Shown in pieces: positions 1 to 12,084 of a DNA stretch of 64,000 bases. The notes beneath the pieces are model-generated. The model ran no database searches and was not told where the DNA came from. It saw nothing but the letters and a program-made list of their open reading frames with translations. This stretch comes from Owenia fusiformis. Taxonomy: Eukaryota; Annelida; Polychaeta; Sabellida; Oweniidae. The stretch is from positions 18,576,524 through 18,640,523 of the forward strand of contig CAIIXF020000006.1 of the NCBI GenBank assembly GCA_903813345.2. Direction: 5' to 3'. The translations under genes were made by a program, and so were the position numbers. Positions within the stretch are counted from its first letter, which is position 1. Each line of letters begins with the position of its first letter.

Positions 1-500
1 CCCGTAGCCAGGGGAGGGATTCGCAGGGTTCGGGCGAACCCCCTGGCCAAAGAATCTTTCAAAATCATGCAGTTTTTCATGCCCGTAGCCAGCTTTTTGT
101 AAGGGGGGGGGGGGGCTCGAACCCCCCCCGCAACCCCCCCCCAAAAAAAAAAATTCCCATGCTAAACCAAGCCCCTTTGTATTGTAAAGGACAGTGGCGG
201 ATCCGGAAGCTAAGAAGGGGGACCTACACTTCAAGTCAGGAAAAAATATCTTTTAGGGCCCTAAAACCAAAATTTGGACCAACAATTAGAAAATCTATGG
301 CACGTTTTTTGAAAATTTGGCCTAACATTGAAATATTAAGGCCCAAAAGGTCAAGTAATGCCCAAAAAGGACCAGTCAAGAGAAAAAATTTTAGGGCCCT
401 AAAACCAAAATTTTGGCCAAAGTTCTGAAAATTTATGGCCCGTTCTTTGAAAATTTGGCCTAAAATTGAAAAAATAAGGCCCAAAAAGGTCAAATTATGC
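1..500. repeat. Low-complexity start and a ~140-bp repeat in two copies
   Basis: The first 155 bases hold CCCGTAGCCAG motifs and G, C and A homopolymers. From about 247 to 490 a unit beginning TTTAGGGCCCTAAAACCAAAATTT occurs twice in tandem, about 140 bp apart and diverged. Short open frames run through it in both directions because the unit lacks stops; they are not gene-like. From about 500 to 1257 I see no gene. A piece near 915-937 reads TTGGACCACCCTGTATA, which looks like the end of a Tc1/mariner element. Confidence 0.6.
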
Positions 501-1261
501 TATCAATATCATAGAGGAGTCTCCCAGAACACAAATGGTATATATATTATACAATTTTTGTATATGTGCTTAGCATTGGTTTTTAATAAAAAATTGTTAA
601 TAACTGGTAAGTTTTGCCTTTACTGAAAAGTGGGAACAATTCTTTTGTCACTTGAGTAGCTGTGAGGGTTATGCAATTGCTCACCTCTGACACGTTCCTT
701 CTTCCCTACTCTTAAATGAAAATGATCATTTTGGGTATTGTTTAAGTTTAAGTTAACACAATATTTTTCTGGCAAACCCCAGATGTAAATACCCTTTGTC
801 AACTGAATATGATTTTATAAAATATTTATACCAATTAAGTTGTGCATAAAAGCTTTGAAATAAATAATACTTGAAAAAATAAAGGTTTTGCGTTCAATTA
901 ACAAATGTTCCAATTTTTTTTGGACCACCCTGTATACTACTCTAATGCCGTTTTCAATAGCCTTTTACAGTATCAGTATCATATGTTTTAGGAAATGCAC
1001 ATGTTTGCCAAAAGAAGCTCAGAAGACAATAGAATCGTCGATTTAATTCCTCGCTTAAGTTATATAAACGGTATGGGTTAAAAGTGCAGATCTTAACTGT
1101 TTTTCGAAAAAACATGTATGTAACTTTAGTGATGAATTAAATCGACGATTCCGTTGTCTTGTAAACTATGTGTTCGCAAATATCTACATTCTCTTTTATG
1201 ATACTGATAAATCAACGAATATACGTTTGTGATAAAAATGTCGTGGGAATTCTGCCTACAA

Positions 1262-1730
1262 GGTATGAGGTTCCATATCCATCCGCCAAAAGGTATGACC
1301 CCTATATAGTCCATTTAAAAACCTGTGGTATTGTTCTAAATAACGCCATAGTTGGCTTCTAGGGTACCTAGTATGCCACTATTTGGTATCAAAATAAAGA
1401 GGAGGAGTTTAACCTTCATTTGAATTACGAAAATAGCGATATAGGTCAAAAATAGTTCCGACGTGAGCATGTTTACTACGCGTTTGCCCGTCATATAAGA
1501 ATTGAGGAAGTGGTGGCAAACGCGAGTTACAATAAATGGACGCTGATATCTCAAAAAGTAACCTGACTCCCTATAATTTGATGTAGATCAATCGAACCCC
1601 TATATGAACAGGTACATTTTGATATATAACACTATGGGGGGTAAGCGTTTTATAGTTGGTCACGAACGCCATATGTGCAAAGTATTGTTATGAATTTTCG
1701 AATTTGGTGTTGGATTACGGTACTCATACC
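1262..1730 (+). repeat. Terminal repeat A, left copy
   Basis: This 469-bp repeat is nearly identical to 3309-3777 (offset 2047 bp) with a few substitutions. Its ends are inverted (GGTATGAG/CTCATACC). Confidence 0.75.
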
Positions 1731-3304
1731 TTAATATGAGGCCTAAAATTGTCTGCTAGTTGGCCAGAGACCAATATTCTAGCATAATTTGAGAACAGAA
1801 TCGATTTTTTCGTTCTGCGTAGGGCAAACAATGATTTGAAATCACTTTCAACCCTTCTGTGAGGATAAGAATGGTCATAAGAGGCCCGTGAAGGGTCATG
1901 CATGAAAGAAAGCCCTCTGAAATTCCGTCAAAATTGCAGGTTATTTCTTCATTTTTTGCTAAAATTACATGATTTTCAGGGCCCATATCTCAGTGAAATT
2001 GCTACAATGTAGCGATTTTTCATTTTTACAGGCTAGATACACGTGTCAGGTCGACAGAAACAGTAAGCATGTGTGATCTTTAAATTGCTACATTGTAGCA
2101 ATATTTATTTCAAAATACAGGTGTGAGGGAAACTGCAATTTAGTTAGATTTGGGCGAAAATGGCCAGATTTCAGTCAAAATCCTCGGGACACAGGGCCTT
2201 TGACTCAGATTTAGTCAATGATGCAACTCTTAGTAGAAGGTGTGCCATATAGGGAATGAAAGCTGTTTGTCAGACGTATCATTTCCTTCAATAAACTCAG
2301 AGATAGTCAGGTTAGATTTGTGACGTCACAGTGGCAAAGTTAGACTAGCATATTTAGACGTATTTGGGGTAGGGCAAATTAACCCTTTCTAGCCTAAATG
2401 GATAAATTTTTCACATATTCAGCCAGTTCCGACGTTTTTATGCATTTTTGAACTAAAAATGATATTTTCTACCAAAAAAAGTTGCAGAGACAAAAATCAG
2501 TGTGATGTCATAAAACATTAATATGAGGCCTAAAATTGTCTGCTAGTTGGCCAGAGACCAATATTCTAGCATAATTTGAGAACAGAATCGATTTTTTCGT
2601 TCTGCGTAGGGCAAACAATGATTTGAAATCACTTTCAACCCTTCTGTGAGGATAAGAATGGTCATAAGAGGCCCGTGAAGGGTCATGCATGAAAGAAAGC
2701 CCTCTGAAATTCCGTCAAAATTGCAGGTTATTTCTTCATTTTTTGCTAAAATTACATGATTTTCAGGGCCCATATCTCAGTGAAATTGCTACAATGTAGC
2801 GATTTTTCATTTTTACAGGCTAGATACACGTGTCAGGTCGACAGAAACAGTAAGCATGTGTGATCTTTAAATTGCTTCATTGTAGCAATATTTATTTCAA
2901 AATACAGGTGTGAGGGAAACTGCAATTTAGTTAGATTTGGGCGAAAATGGCCAGATTTCAGTCAAAATCCTCGGGACACAGGGCCTTTGTCTCAGATTTA
3001 GTCAATGATGCAACTCTTAGTAGAAGGTGTGCCATATAGGGAATGAAAGCTGTTTGTCAGACGTATCATTTCCTTCAATAAACTCAGAGATAATCAGGTT
3101 AGATTTGTGACGTCACAGTGGCAAAGTTAGACTAGCATATTTAGACGTATTTGGGGTAGGGCAAATTAACCCTTTCTAGCCTAAATGGATAAATTTTTCA
3201 CATATTCAGCCAGTTCCGACGTTTTTATGCATTTTTGAACTAAAAATGATATTTTCTACCCAAAAAAGTTGCAGAGACAAAAATCAGTGTGATGTCATAA
3301 AACA
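1731..3304 (+). repeat. Unit B, two tandem copies of 787 bp
   Basis: The copies at 1731-2517 and 2518-3304 differ only at scattered single bases. Each starts with TTAA and contains short hairpins such as TTGCTACAATGTAGCGA. The identical small reading frames in both copies are consequences of the repeat and not evidence of a protein. Confidence 0.75.
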
Positions 3305-3308
3305 TTAA

Positions 3309-3777
3309 GGTATGAGGTTCCATATCCATCCGCCAAAAGGTATGACCCCTATATAGTCCATTTAAAAACCTGTGGTATTGTTCTAAATAACGCCATAGTT
3401 GGCTTCTAGGGTACCTAGTATGCCACTATTTGGTATCAAAATAAAGAGGAGGAGTTTAACTTTCATTTGAATTACGAAAATAGCGATGTAGGTCAAAAAT
3501 AGTTCCGACGTGAGCATGTTTACTACGCGTTTGCCCGTCATATAAGAATTGAGGAAGTGGTGGCAAACGCGAGTTACAATAAATGGACGCTGATATCTCA
3601 AAAAGTAACCTGACTCCCTATAATTTGATGTAGATCAATCGAACCCCTATATGAACAGGTACATTTTGATATATAACACTATGGGGGGTAAGCGTTTTAT
3701 AGTTGGTCACGAACGCCATATGTGCAAAGTATTGTTATGAATTTTCGAATTTGGTGTTGGATTACGGTACTCATACC
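3309..3777 (+). repeat. Terminal repeat A, right copy
   Basis: Direct repeat of 1262-1730. It is followed directly by ACAA, matching the four bases before the left copy. Confidence 0.75.
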
Positions 3778-4258
3778 ACAACGTGTGAAATAAGGAAAAA
3801 AGAAAAATCGTACCTTCGATGTTCTGACATTTTGTTACCGAAACGAATCGTTTAATAAATGTTTATTTTTTCAAACTTCACAGAGGGCTGGAAATCATTG
3901 ATTATGAACGCTTTTGAATAATATAAATGCTGTTTTAAAAAGGTTTTATGTATGGCAATAATTATTTTAAGGTCTCCGCGTGTATAGCTGCCCTTACGAT
4001 TATGCACCGACACAGCTTGAATATAAAGGTGTTTATGTATTTTCTCTGTCATACATATTTGATTATTTTATCGATAAAAAACAAATGTGTAATTTTTATG
4101 ACGTGCTTATTGTCAATTTGATCGAATAATTGTATCTATAATTCAATACAAAACCAGTATTACAATATAATTGTTTGATAATAACAAAACATTGATAACT
4201 CAAATGCACAAGTCTTTAACATTTCAGTTAACCACCAGTCCTACAATTACGAGCTGCA

Positions 4259-4333
4259 ATGAAGATTTTGATCGTATTCTTGCTCGTTGCAGCGATGACG
4301 CTTCGCAGGACGAACAGTCTACTGAAAAAAGAA
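4259..4333 (+). CDS. Signal-peptide exon of the cysteine-rich peptide gene
   Basis: The ATG at 4259 is followed by 25 codons of signal-peptide character, ending at GAA before GTATGT (donor at 4334). The bases before the ATG are open non-coding sequence consistent with a 5' untranslated region. Confidence 0.5.
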
Positions 4334-7300
4334 GTATGTATACATAGTATATGTAGGTCAGAAAATTATAACACTGAACGCGTTATTTTACTAACAACTG
4401 ATCAAAAGCCAGTCTGTTTTATCCAATTTCTGTTCTAGTTGGTATAAGGCATCGTGGAAATATTTTTCTCTTCACTTATGTTATTTTATTGAATAGTATT
4501 GGGGCCAATTTACGATAATTGATATTTCAAAAAATTACAAAATTCGAAAATTAAAATATTCATATGCTATGACGATGGATTTTTCTTGAACTGTAGAGGA
4601 AACACATTATATTTAGTAAATTCGTAAGTGGCATCATTGGAACTATATTGGCATTTCGTAACCTGAGCAATTTTCAAAAGAAATAAAAAATTAACATATT
4701 TTCGTTAATCGTTCAATAAGTCTGGTTTAATTTCAAATAAGATATTATTTATCACATTTGTGTGTTAAACAAATAATAAACATGTTTCCTTGGATATTAG
4801 TATTGAATTGTAAAAATAAAAATGTAAATAGAGTCGACGTTTTCGTTTGAAATTATAGCCGCAAATTATTTTGAACCCTATGTTATTATTTTGACCCCTA
4901 TGTCAAAAGCGATAACTTAAGAAATTGGCAAGATATGTTCATACAATTTTACATGTACAGTTGTTTTCCGATTCCCTCACTATAGGACAAAGTTTGTGGC
5001 TTCATTTAATATGTTTTTTACAGAAAAGGGTGTCTAAAGTAATAATCATGAATCCTCCAATACACATCTGTTTTGGATGATACATTTATATTAGACTCCA
5101 TTAACCATTCCAAAAGTTCCCCTTTTACTATGACATAGCCTACATGTACTTTATAACATCATACATTATAAATAATGTTGAAAAGCAAAATATTTATTCA
5201 TTTTCACTCTTTTATATACAAATAAGGTATTTTAATGTAATATGTTCATTTCGCCTTGTTTATTTATATTTGTTAAGTCTTTCAATTAGTTTAATTTTGA
5301 AAGTGAATGGACCGGGTCCTATTATCACAGGGTGTGTACCAAATTACGCATCCCAGATGCGAGTAGAAATAATATCTTGATTTATGTCATTAAAAATTCA
5401 CAATTCAGTCAAACTGATGTCATATTTGGAATCTGTAAAATTACATTTAGAAATGTGGTTTTTAAAAGAGTTTAACAACTTTGAAAATTTAATTTTATTT
5501 GAAAATGTGACTTCTAGGTCGGGGAGATTCCCCATACATAGACCCAATGTTGTAAAACCACAAAAAGTGAAATATCTTTTCTTGTGTTAGGCAGATAATA
5601 TTTTCTTTTACTGGGCATATTTTAATTTGTATAACTATCAGATACATAAAGGTATTTATGAAAAGTGAATCACTAAAACTGATGCATATTCAAGTCTAAG
5701 GGAATTTTGTAATACCCTGTCATGTTAATTCCCCCGAATCAGCCATCTGGTGGCAAAACTGGTAACTACCTACTCGCATCTGATCAGTTGAACGCACACT
5801 GTAGGTACAGCACGGCTGATGACATTTGAGCATGAGCAAACTGATGTTTATATCGTTTCAGAAAGATCTGATCTAGTTTCTAGATATTTTTATATGTAAA
5901 TGTCTGTAACAACATCTTAGACAGTGAACTTGACCGTGAATCTTTTAGTTCAAACTTCACAAACTATCAATGTAGTATATATAATGCTCGGTTGCAGTAA
6001 GGTACAACACATAGGTTGGCGTTTCGATTTTACATGCAAGCTTAAACTCCCTAATATTACTTCTTCTCCTCCTACGAAGAAATGTAACCCCCCTATCACA
6101 CCAAACTAGTTCTTACCCGTTCTTGCCAGTCCTACGAAAATGTCGTAAAACGGGCTCAATCTGGCTGCGGTCGGGATATATGTCTAAAATAATTAGCTAC
6201 TTCGTTCATAAACAGTCCTCAATACGTCCATCTCATTCGCAGTTCGTTCAGGTCGCACCACGTCGGTGTGCAACGTAGTATAAACCATCCCTTAGTCTAG
6301 AAGGTCATCATGACCTGATTACAGAACGGTATGGTCGCCATCTAAATCACATACCCCGTCCGGGAAAGTCCATGAAGTTCGTAAACAGACCGTAGAACGT
6401 TGTAGCTACGTTCATTCAGTTTGCACACAGTTTGAAACCGATTCGGCAACGTTTTGACGATCACCAGAATTTTTTTAGCATGCTCTAAGTGCTGGAGGAC
6501 CTACTCGTTCTAGTAGTTTCATGAAGTTTGTAAACAGATCCCAAACGGTTCTTAGTGGGTTCTTAGTACGTCAAATCCGTTCGTGCACAGTTTAAGCCCG
6601 TTTTCGAGAACGTAGTGAGAACTAGTTTGGTGTGATAGTAGGGTTAAAGAGAATGATTAATACGGAGAGCTTTTTAGAAGTTTCTAACTTTTTTATTCTG
6701 TAAGCGATCATCGTGGAATTTAGACAATTTTTTTAGAATGAGGTGGATTTTGTCATCTTGAAATATTGTATTGTATTATCAAACGTTCGTTTCTACAACG
6801 TTTTTTGTGAAGCAATGAAATTCCATTTTCTATTTTCAACCGTAACCCCCCTATCACACCAAACTAGTTCTTACCCGTTCTTGCCAGTCCTACGAAAACG
6901 TCGTAAAACGGGCTCAATCTAGCTGTGGTCGGGAAATATGTCTAAAAATAATTAGCTACTTCGTTCGTCTTCAATACGTCCATCTCATTCGCAGTTCGTT
7001 CAGGTCGCACCACGTTGGTGTGCAACGTCGTCGAATTTTGAATCAATTCAAAATTTTAAATCATATCCCCCGTCCGGGTAAGTCCATGAAGTTCGTAAAC
7101 AGACCGTAGAACGTTGTGGCTACGTTCATTCCGTTCACACACAGGTTAAAACTAGTTTTGAAGAACGCAGTGGCAACTTGCTTGGTGTGATAGCTATATT
7201 TTTGCTAACTCGTTGATAAATACGTTCTTAATCAGATTAAACCCGTTTGCAATTAGTTCTACCTCGTTCTCAATACGTCCTCAAACAATTCAACTCGTTG

Positions 7301-9319
7301 TAAAAACGTCCCTAGTAGAATTGAAGTACGACGGTTCCGTTCGTAGTACGTCCAGCTCGTTGTTAGTAGGTTGTCACTCGTTCTAATTGTAGAACGTGAC
7401 GACCAAGAGAACATTTTAAGCATGTTCTAAGTTCTAGAAGACCTACCCGTTCGAGTACGTTCGATGAAGTTTGTAAATATACCCCAAACGGTTCTAAGTA
7501 CGTCCAGTCCGTTCGTACACAGTTGAAGCCCGTTTTCGAGAACGTAGTGAGAACTATTTTGGTGTGATAGTAGGGTTACATTTTGCTTAATAAAATAAAA
7601 ATCTAGTACTGCACGAGCAAAATAAAATGTGTCTAAGCTAGACGATAAAATAAAGTCTTCGTAAAGAAACCGATGCGCATTCCACCAGAAGTATATTTTA
7701 AGATTTTTTTAGAATGGGTTCCACTATTCTGGTCATTCGTAAGTAGGTGAAATATGTTACAGAGCAAACCTAGAATCTAACCAATTTAGTGAAGAATATG
7801 GCTTTTTAAACAGGAGACTAAATTTGGTTTTCGTAGCTTTTGATAACGTCTAATCTAAAAGAGCTTTTTCGAAATGACCCTTGTGATTTCAAGTTACTGG
7901 CCAGGGTAATTTTCTAAATAACACACACTCACATTTTCGTCTTAAGTCTTTCTTTATATTACTAAGGCCCTTAGCCAGGCTGTGTGTGTGTGTGTGTGTG
8001 TGTGGGGGGGGGGGTGTTGGAGACTCGTGCGATCTTGAACGATATTCTTTCTATTTGACCTTCAAGATTTGACATTCGGTGACCTTTTCAAGGTCAAAAA
8101 GATCTTTTTCCAACTTATTCTGGCACTTACAATGACTAAGATGTGCAAGCAACATTTATCATTTTGGGTGAAGGCCAAACATCCATCATAGGGAACGACA
8201 AACCGCATTCAAAATATAATATCATGAAAAAACACGCAGCGTGGGTAATGAGAAACATCATTCAAAGTTGTATGGTTTTGTGTCGGTCATGGAAATAAAA
8301 AGAAAGCATAGCATGTTGAATAGAAATGTAAAGGTTACATGCATCGCTATTCCCACAAAGTTATAACATGATCACATGTGAAACTGAAATTAATATTTTT
8401 TTCCCAAAGATGATATTTTAATGTTTTAAGGATACAAAATATTGGACAGCCTCGTCTAGACAACTTGAATTCACGACAGAAATACCTACACTCAATCATA
8501 TATCTCCATTGTCTGCAATCGAAGATATGTCATGAAAATGTACCTTGTGGCATAGCTTTTACCAAAATAATGCATTAATAGTGTATATTAATATGGCCGA
8601 TATGTTGGAGGATACAAATATTTGACAAATCGTAAACATATAGTAAAAATTCTTAATTATGTGACTAAGATATATCAAACATCCCGCTTTCAAGAGTTGG
8701 TAGTACATACAGTTTATTAACATGCTCAAAAATATCAACGCAATCAATACATTTTATGTTATAAGAAATCCGTGTTTATATTTGCCGAAAAAATAAAATA
8801 TTTCTTAATTGTCTAAAAATCCATCATTAAAGTGATATTTAAAAAAAATTTATATAAGCAATATTACCTTGTGGTATTACCTTACCTTGTGGTAATGATT
8901 GCTTAAAGTCTGGTCGACAAAAAATAACACATTGCATGTCCATAAAATCAACATATATGTCGCAGTCTTTAGTACAACAACTGATTTTTAAAATGTCAAT
9001 TATCGTAAATTGTCCCATTGATAAAAATATCACCTGTCTCTAAATATCATTTTATTGCACTATATTTCATATTGTACTATATTTCATAAATTTTGCACTA
9101 TATTTCATATTCACTGCGTATTAATAGTGTACTGATCCAGAGAAACGTCGTTGTCAACTGAAAGAGGGTGACCTGTGTAGTCAAACCGATGGTGATACAA
9201 CCAAAGTGTTTGGATTCTGCATGGAGGAAAGACTCGAGTGTGTAGTAGACCATCAACTTGGAGCTACTATTTACAAACGCTGTTCTTTTACAAATGACGG
9301 ACACAAAATACCACATTGA
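4259..9319 (+). CDS. Probable secreted six-cysteine peptide, two exons
   Basis: Exon 1 (4259-4333) encodes 25 residues that look like a signal peptide: a Lys after the Met, a hydrophobic run ILIVFLLVAAM, then a short basic stretch. It stops at a GTATGT donor in phase 0. The candidate second exon (9128-9319) follows an AG, is open in the matching phase for 63 residues and ends in TGA. It carries six cysteines with 7, 7, 13, 6 and 14 residues between them, a pattern typical of small secreted disulfide-rich peptides. The product would be about 88 residues and act outside the cell, perhaps in defence or shell/mucus secretion; that role is inference, and no family was recognised. The 4.8-kb intron holds MITEs and could hide another exon. 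The pairing of the two exons rests on phase, order and protein type only. Confidence 0.45.
4334..6084. other. Intron sequence with no recognised feature
   Basis: AT-rich sequence. Short open frames occur at 5144-5590 but lack codon bias, splice context or recognisable domains. I see nothing to annotate. Confidence 0.5.
6085..6646. mobile_element. MITE, family 1, copy 1 (about 560 bp)
   Basis: The left end reads TAACCCCCCTATCACACCAA and the right end reads TTGGTGTGATAGTAGGGTTA, so the termini are inverted. The interior is rich in CGTTC/GAACG motifs and has no open frame. A second copy starts at 6843. Confidence 0.65.
6843..7578. mobile_element. MITE, family 1, copy 2 (about 735 bp)
   Basis: It starts with the same TAACCCCCCTATCACACC end as 6085 and follows that copy closely for about 230 bp. 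It ends GGTGTGATAGTAGGGTTA at 7578. An internal TTGGTGTGATAG near 7181-7193 looks like a further end of the same family, so this may be two copies partly merged. Confidence 0.6.
7979..8013. repeat. (GT)n microsatellite and G run
   Basis: About twelve GT dinucleotides are followed by a run of ten or so G. From 8014 to 9127 I see no gene apart from the intron; the region includes several TTGACCTT-type motifs near 8057-8100. Confidence 0.9.
9128..9319 (+). CDS. Six-cysteine last exon
   Basis: Acceptor ...GTATTAATAG ends at 9127; its pyrimidine tract is weak. Sixty-three codons follow to TGA at 9317-9319. The translation has six Cys, many charged residues and a basic KRC near the end. The opposite strand is also open here, but only as a shadow. 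Confidence 0.45.
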   Translation, partial: CTDPEKRRCQLKEGDLCSQTDGDTTKVFGFCMEERLECVVDHQLGATIYKRCSFTNDGHKIPH

Positions 9320-9499
9320 ACAGTACCAAACTGTGTCTAGTCTCATGACAAGCTATATTTGAATTGTAAAAACATATTTGCCAAACTTGGCATTAAAAAG
9401 TTAAATGTGTACTAAATATAAGCCATAACCATACTTTCATGTCTGATTTTTGTTCATAAACTAATCAAAACTCCAAGTCAAATTAGGCCATTTATAATA

Positions 9500-9600
9500 T
9501 TGCTTTAGGTCCCTAAGGTTAGCTCATTGGTATGTAGTGACTTTTCCGAGTTGACTGGTTGATTAGGAACCTCGCAGGACACTCTTGAGCGCACCTGCTT
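9500..9600 (+). repeat. Possible tRNA-derived SINE relic
   Basis: GGTTAGCTCATTGGTA resembles an RNA polymerase III A box, and GGTTGATTAGG about 40 bp later is a poor B box. No full cloverleaf can be drawn and no tail or target duplication is clear. Confidence 0.25.
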
Positions 9601-10351
9601 TAGGGATTGTTATATTTTAACTATTTTTTCAATGTGTTATTAATTTTCTAATTCTGAACATTTACTTTCTTGTTCTAACTAATTCCATCTTTACCGTAAT
9701 GATAATGTTTCCAGTTTGATAACTATCTCATACTTTTGTGTTATTATGGCAGCATAAAATGGAATCATTTGATATTGTTTCTGTGTGTTTTTAGTGTTCA
9801 GTTTTTTTCCTTTAACTACCATGCTTATAAGGCACATATTCCTTCATACATTCATTTATAAAGGCAAGTGACATTCATGGTTCTCCAGTAATTTGAAGAC
9901 GGCAAATATAATCTTTAGGAATGTATCTATTTTCATTGAACATGTTTTTCATATTGTTGTTGTTGTTTTTTATTATCATAGTAATTTTTTTTACAAAGAT
10001 TTTTCAAAAAGTTGCCGATTATTATTATTACTGAAACTATTCAAATGTACACACAGCTAGTCAAGGTGTGTCCAATTCCAGCCAATCGACTCAATGCATT
10101 GTGGCTGATTCATTCCATTTTCCAAAAAATTTCACTTGATGCTGCACATTGTCGTGCAAAGTTTAAAACAACATCTCCGAGAAATGATAATCAGTCCACA
10201 CTGCACTGAATTCAGGGTTTAAATCCTTTTTATCGGGAACAGTTAGTTGTTGTTGTTCTCGCCATACATGTTACCAATAATATGACCATGAACTTGAAGC
10301 CCATGATGTGGCCATAAACATTCACATACTTTTTCAAGGCGACATACTTTT
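9601..10351. other. Intergenic, nothing recognised
   Basis: AT-rich sequence with a TTG run near 9956-9967. A 65-codon frame at 10012 has no features that support a gene. Confidence 0.5.
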
Positions 10352-11625
10352 TATGTCCCCACCACATAGTGTGGGGCCATATTGTCGGCCTAGGCGCGTC
10401 CGTCTGTCTGTCCGTCCGTCCGGCAGTTTTCTCCAAAACCGCTACAGATATCACCTTCAAATTTTCAGGGATAAAATATGAGTGCATACAGATGTGAATG
10501 AAATCTTTTTAACTCGATACCTGTCGGCCATTTTGAAGTCAAATGCTAAAATCCTTGTCTGCAAACTTTAAGAAAAACGGCTTCACAGTTGTTTTTAAAA
10601 CTTTAACATCTTGTTCAGCTCACTGAATTCTACATTTGATTAGGTTTTGGACCTGTTAGCTCGGTCATGTCCGTCATATTGAATGTCTTAAGAAAAGCGC
10701 GCAATAATACTTTGTATCATATTGAATTTTGAGTTTTCATACTTAAACTATTTAGTAGCTTAATAAATAATTACAGGTGTACTTTGTTGTAAAAGCCTAG
10801 TATGTTATTGTTAACAGTAGTTATATGTGATAATTTTGTAAAAAGAAATCGGCAAAAACTCATAATCACTTTTTTATTGTCGGTCATTTTGGATTTTTCC
10901 GTCCTAAAATCTTGTCTGTAAAGTCTTGTCTACGCGTTTTCGAGTGAACCATTTGGTAGATCAATTTCAATTTTTCAGGTAGGATTCTTAGTATGAAAAT
11001 CTAGATCTGATTAGATCATGTGGCATTCTGGGTAAATGACAAGGAAGCCATTTTTGATTTACGTCCTAAAATCTTGCCTGTAAAGTCTTGTCTACGTGTT
11101 TTTAGGTGAACCGTTTGGTAGATCAATTTCAAATTTTCAGGGATGATTCTTAGTATGAAAATCTAGATCTGATTAGTTTGTTGGCATTCTGCGAAAATGC
11201 ATGGGCTTTTCATCAAGGAAGCCATTTTGGATTTTCTGTCCTAAAATGTTGTCTGTAAAGTCTTGTCTACACGTTTTCAGGAGAACCGTTTGGTAGATCA
11301 ATTTCAAATTTTCAGGGATGAAAATCTAGAACAGATTAGTTTTTGCCATTCTGGGTAAATGTCAAGGCAGCCATTTTTCATCCTTAAATCTTGTCTGTAA
11401 ATTCTTGTTTACATGTTTTCTGGATAACTGTGTGACGGATCAAATTCAAATTTTCAGGGGTGGTTCTTAGTATGAAAATCTAGAACTTAATAAATATTTG
11501 GCATTCTGGGTAAATTTTAAGGTGGCCATTTTGGATTTTCCGTCCTCAAATTGTGTCGGTAAAGTCTTGTCTACTCATTTTCAGGATAACCATTTGACGG
11601 GATCACCCATTGGTGGGGACATTGT
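10352..11625. repeat. Tandem repeat block of ~150-180-bp units bounded by GTCCCCACC ends
   Basis: It starts TATGTCCCCACCACATAGTGTGGGG, followed by TCCGTCTGTCTGTCCGTCCG. Then about five diverged units share AAAATCTTGTCTGTAAAGTCTTGTCTAC, a GTTTGGTAGATCAATTTCAA segment and a TTCTTAGTATGAAAATCTAGA segment. It ends GGTGGGGACATTGTGT, an inverted match to the start. This is a common style of repeat in bivalve genomes (general knowledge). No coding capacity. Confidence 0.6.
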
Positions 11626-12084
11626 GTACACATTTGTGTTCTTGTATAAATAATGCTTGTGCTTTCAGTAAAAGGTGATTCACCTGCATTGTAGAATAAA
11701 ATGCGCAGTCAGTGATTAAAGGTGTTAGGCAATAAATACATTTGACATTCGTGGACACACATGATCTTTCACAGAGAAAGGTCCATCTGCAGTATGGCAA
11801 ATGATAGACAGTCATGTCTTTCACCATGAGTACTTTCTGGGTATAAATGCAGTGGGTTTTATTAAAACAATATGTTTTCTTTCAAGTGAAGTCTTCATGA
11901 TAGTAAAATATCAATTTAGCTCTCTGAACAATTATGGAAAATTGTGCAATCTGGTTTGATAATGAGAAAAAACATAGAATCTATAATGACTTTTTTTTAT
12001 AAATGATTCATCTTTACCGAGTCTTGGGATTTCATAACACTTCCTTGTGAAACTTTCAGATGTTTATAGCAATAAATAAATATA

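Larger units (their letters stand above)
1262..3777. mobile_element. 2.5-kb element with 469-bp direct terminal repeats around a doubled 787-bp core
   Basis: The order is A-B-B-A. Repeat A lies at 1262-1730 and 3309-3777 in the same orientation; unit B lies at 1731-2517 and 2518-3304. The whole is bounded by ACAA at 1258-1261 and 3778-3781, a likely 4-bp target duplication. A begins GGTATGAG and ends CTCATACC, so it has 8-bp inverted ends rather than the TG..CA of retroviral LTRs. Each B starts with TTAA, and TTAA also closes the array at 3305-3308. There is no coding capacity for an enzyme. It could be a miniature LTR-type element without its own genes, or two copies of a MITE flanking a TTAA-target repeat. 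Confidence 0.6.

Noticed and set aside
8839..9044. A plus-strand reading at 8870-9040 with six cysteines, possibly another exon of the secreted peptide gene
   Set aside because: No acceptor in the needed phase was found, and the Cys-Gly part comes from a repeated ACCTTGTGG motif.
9098..9346. 82-codon minus-strand frame
   Set aside because: It is the opposite-strand shadow of the six-cysteine exon at 9128-9319.
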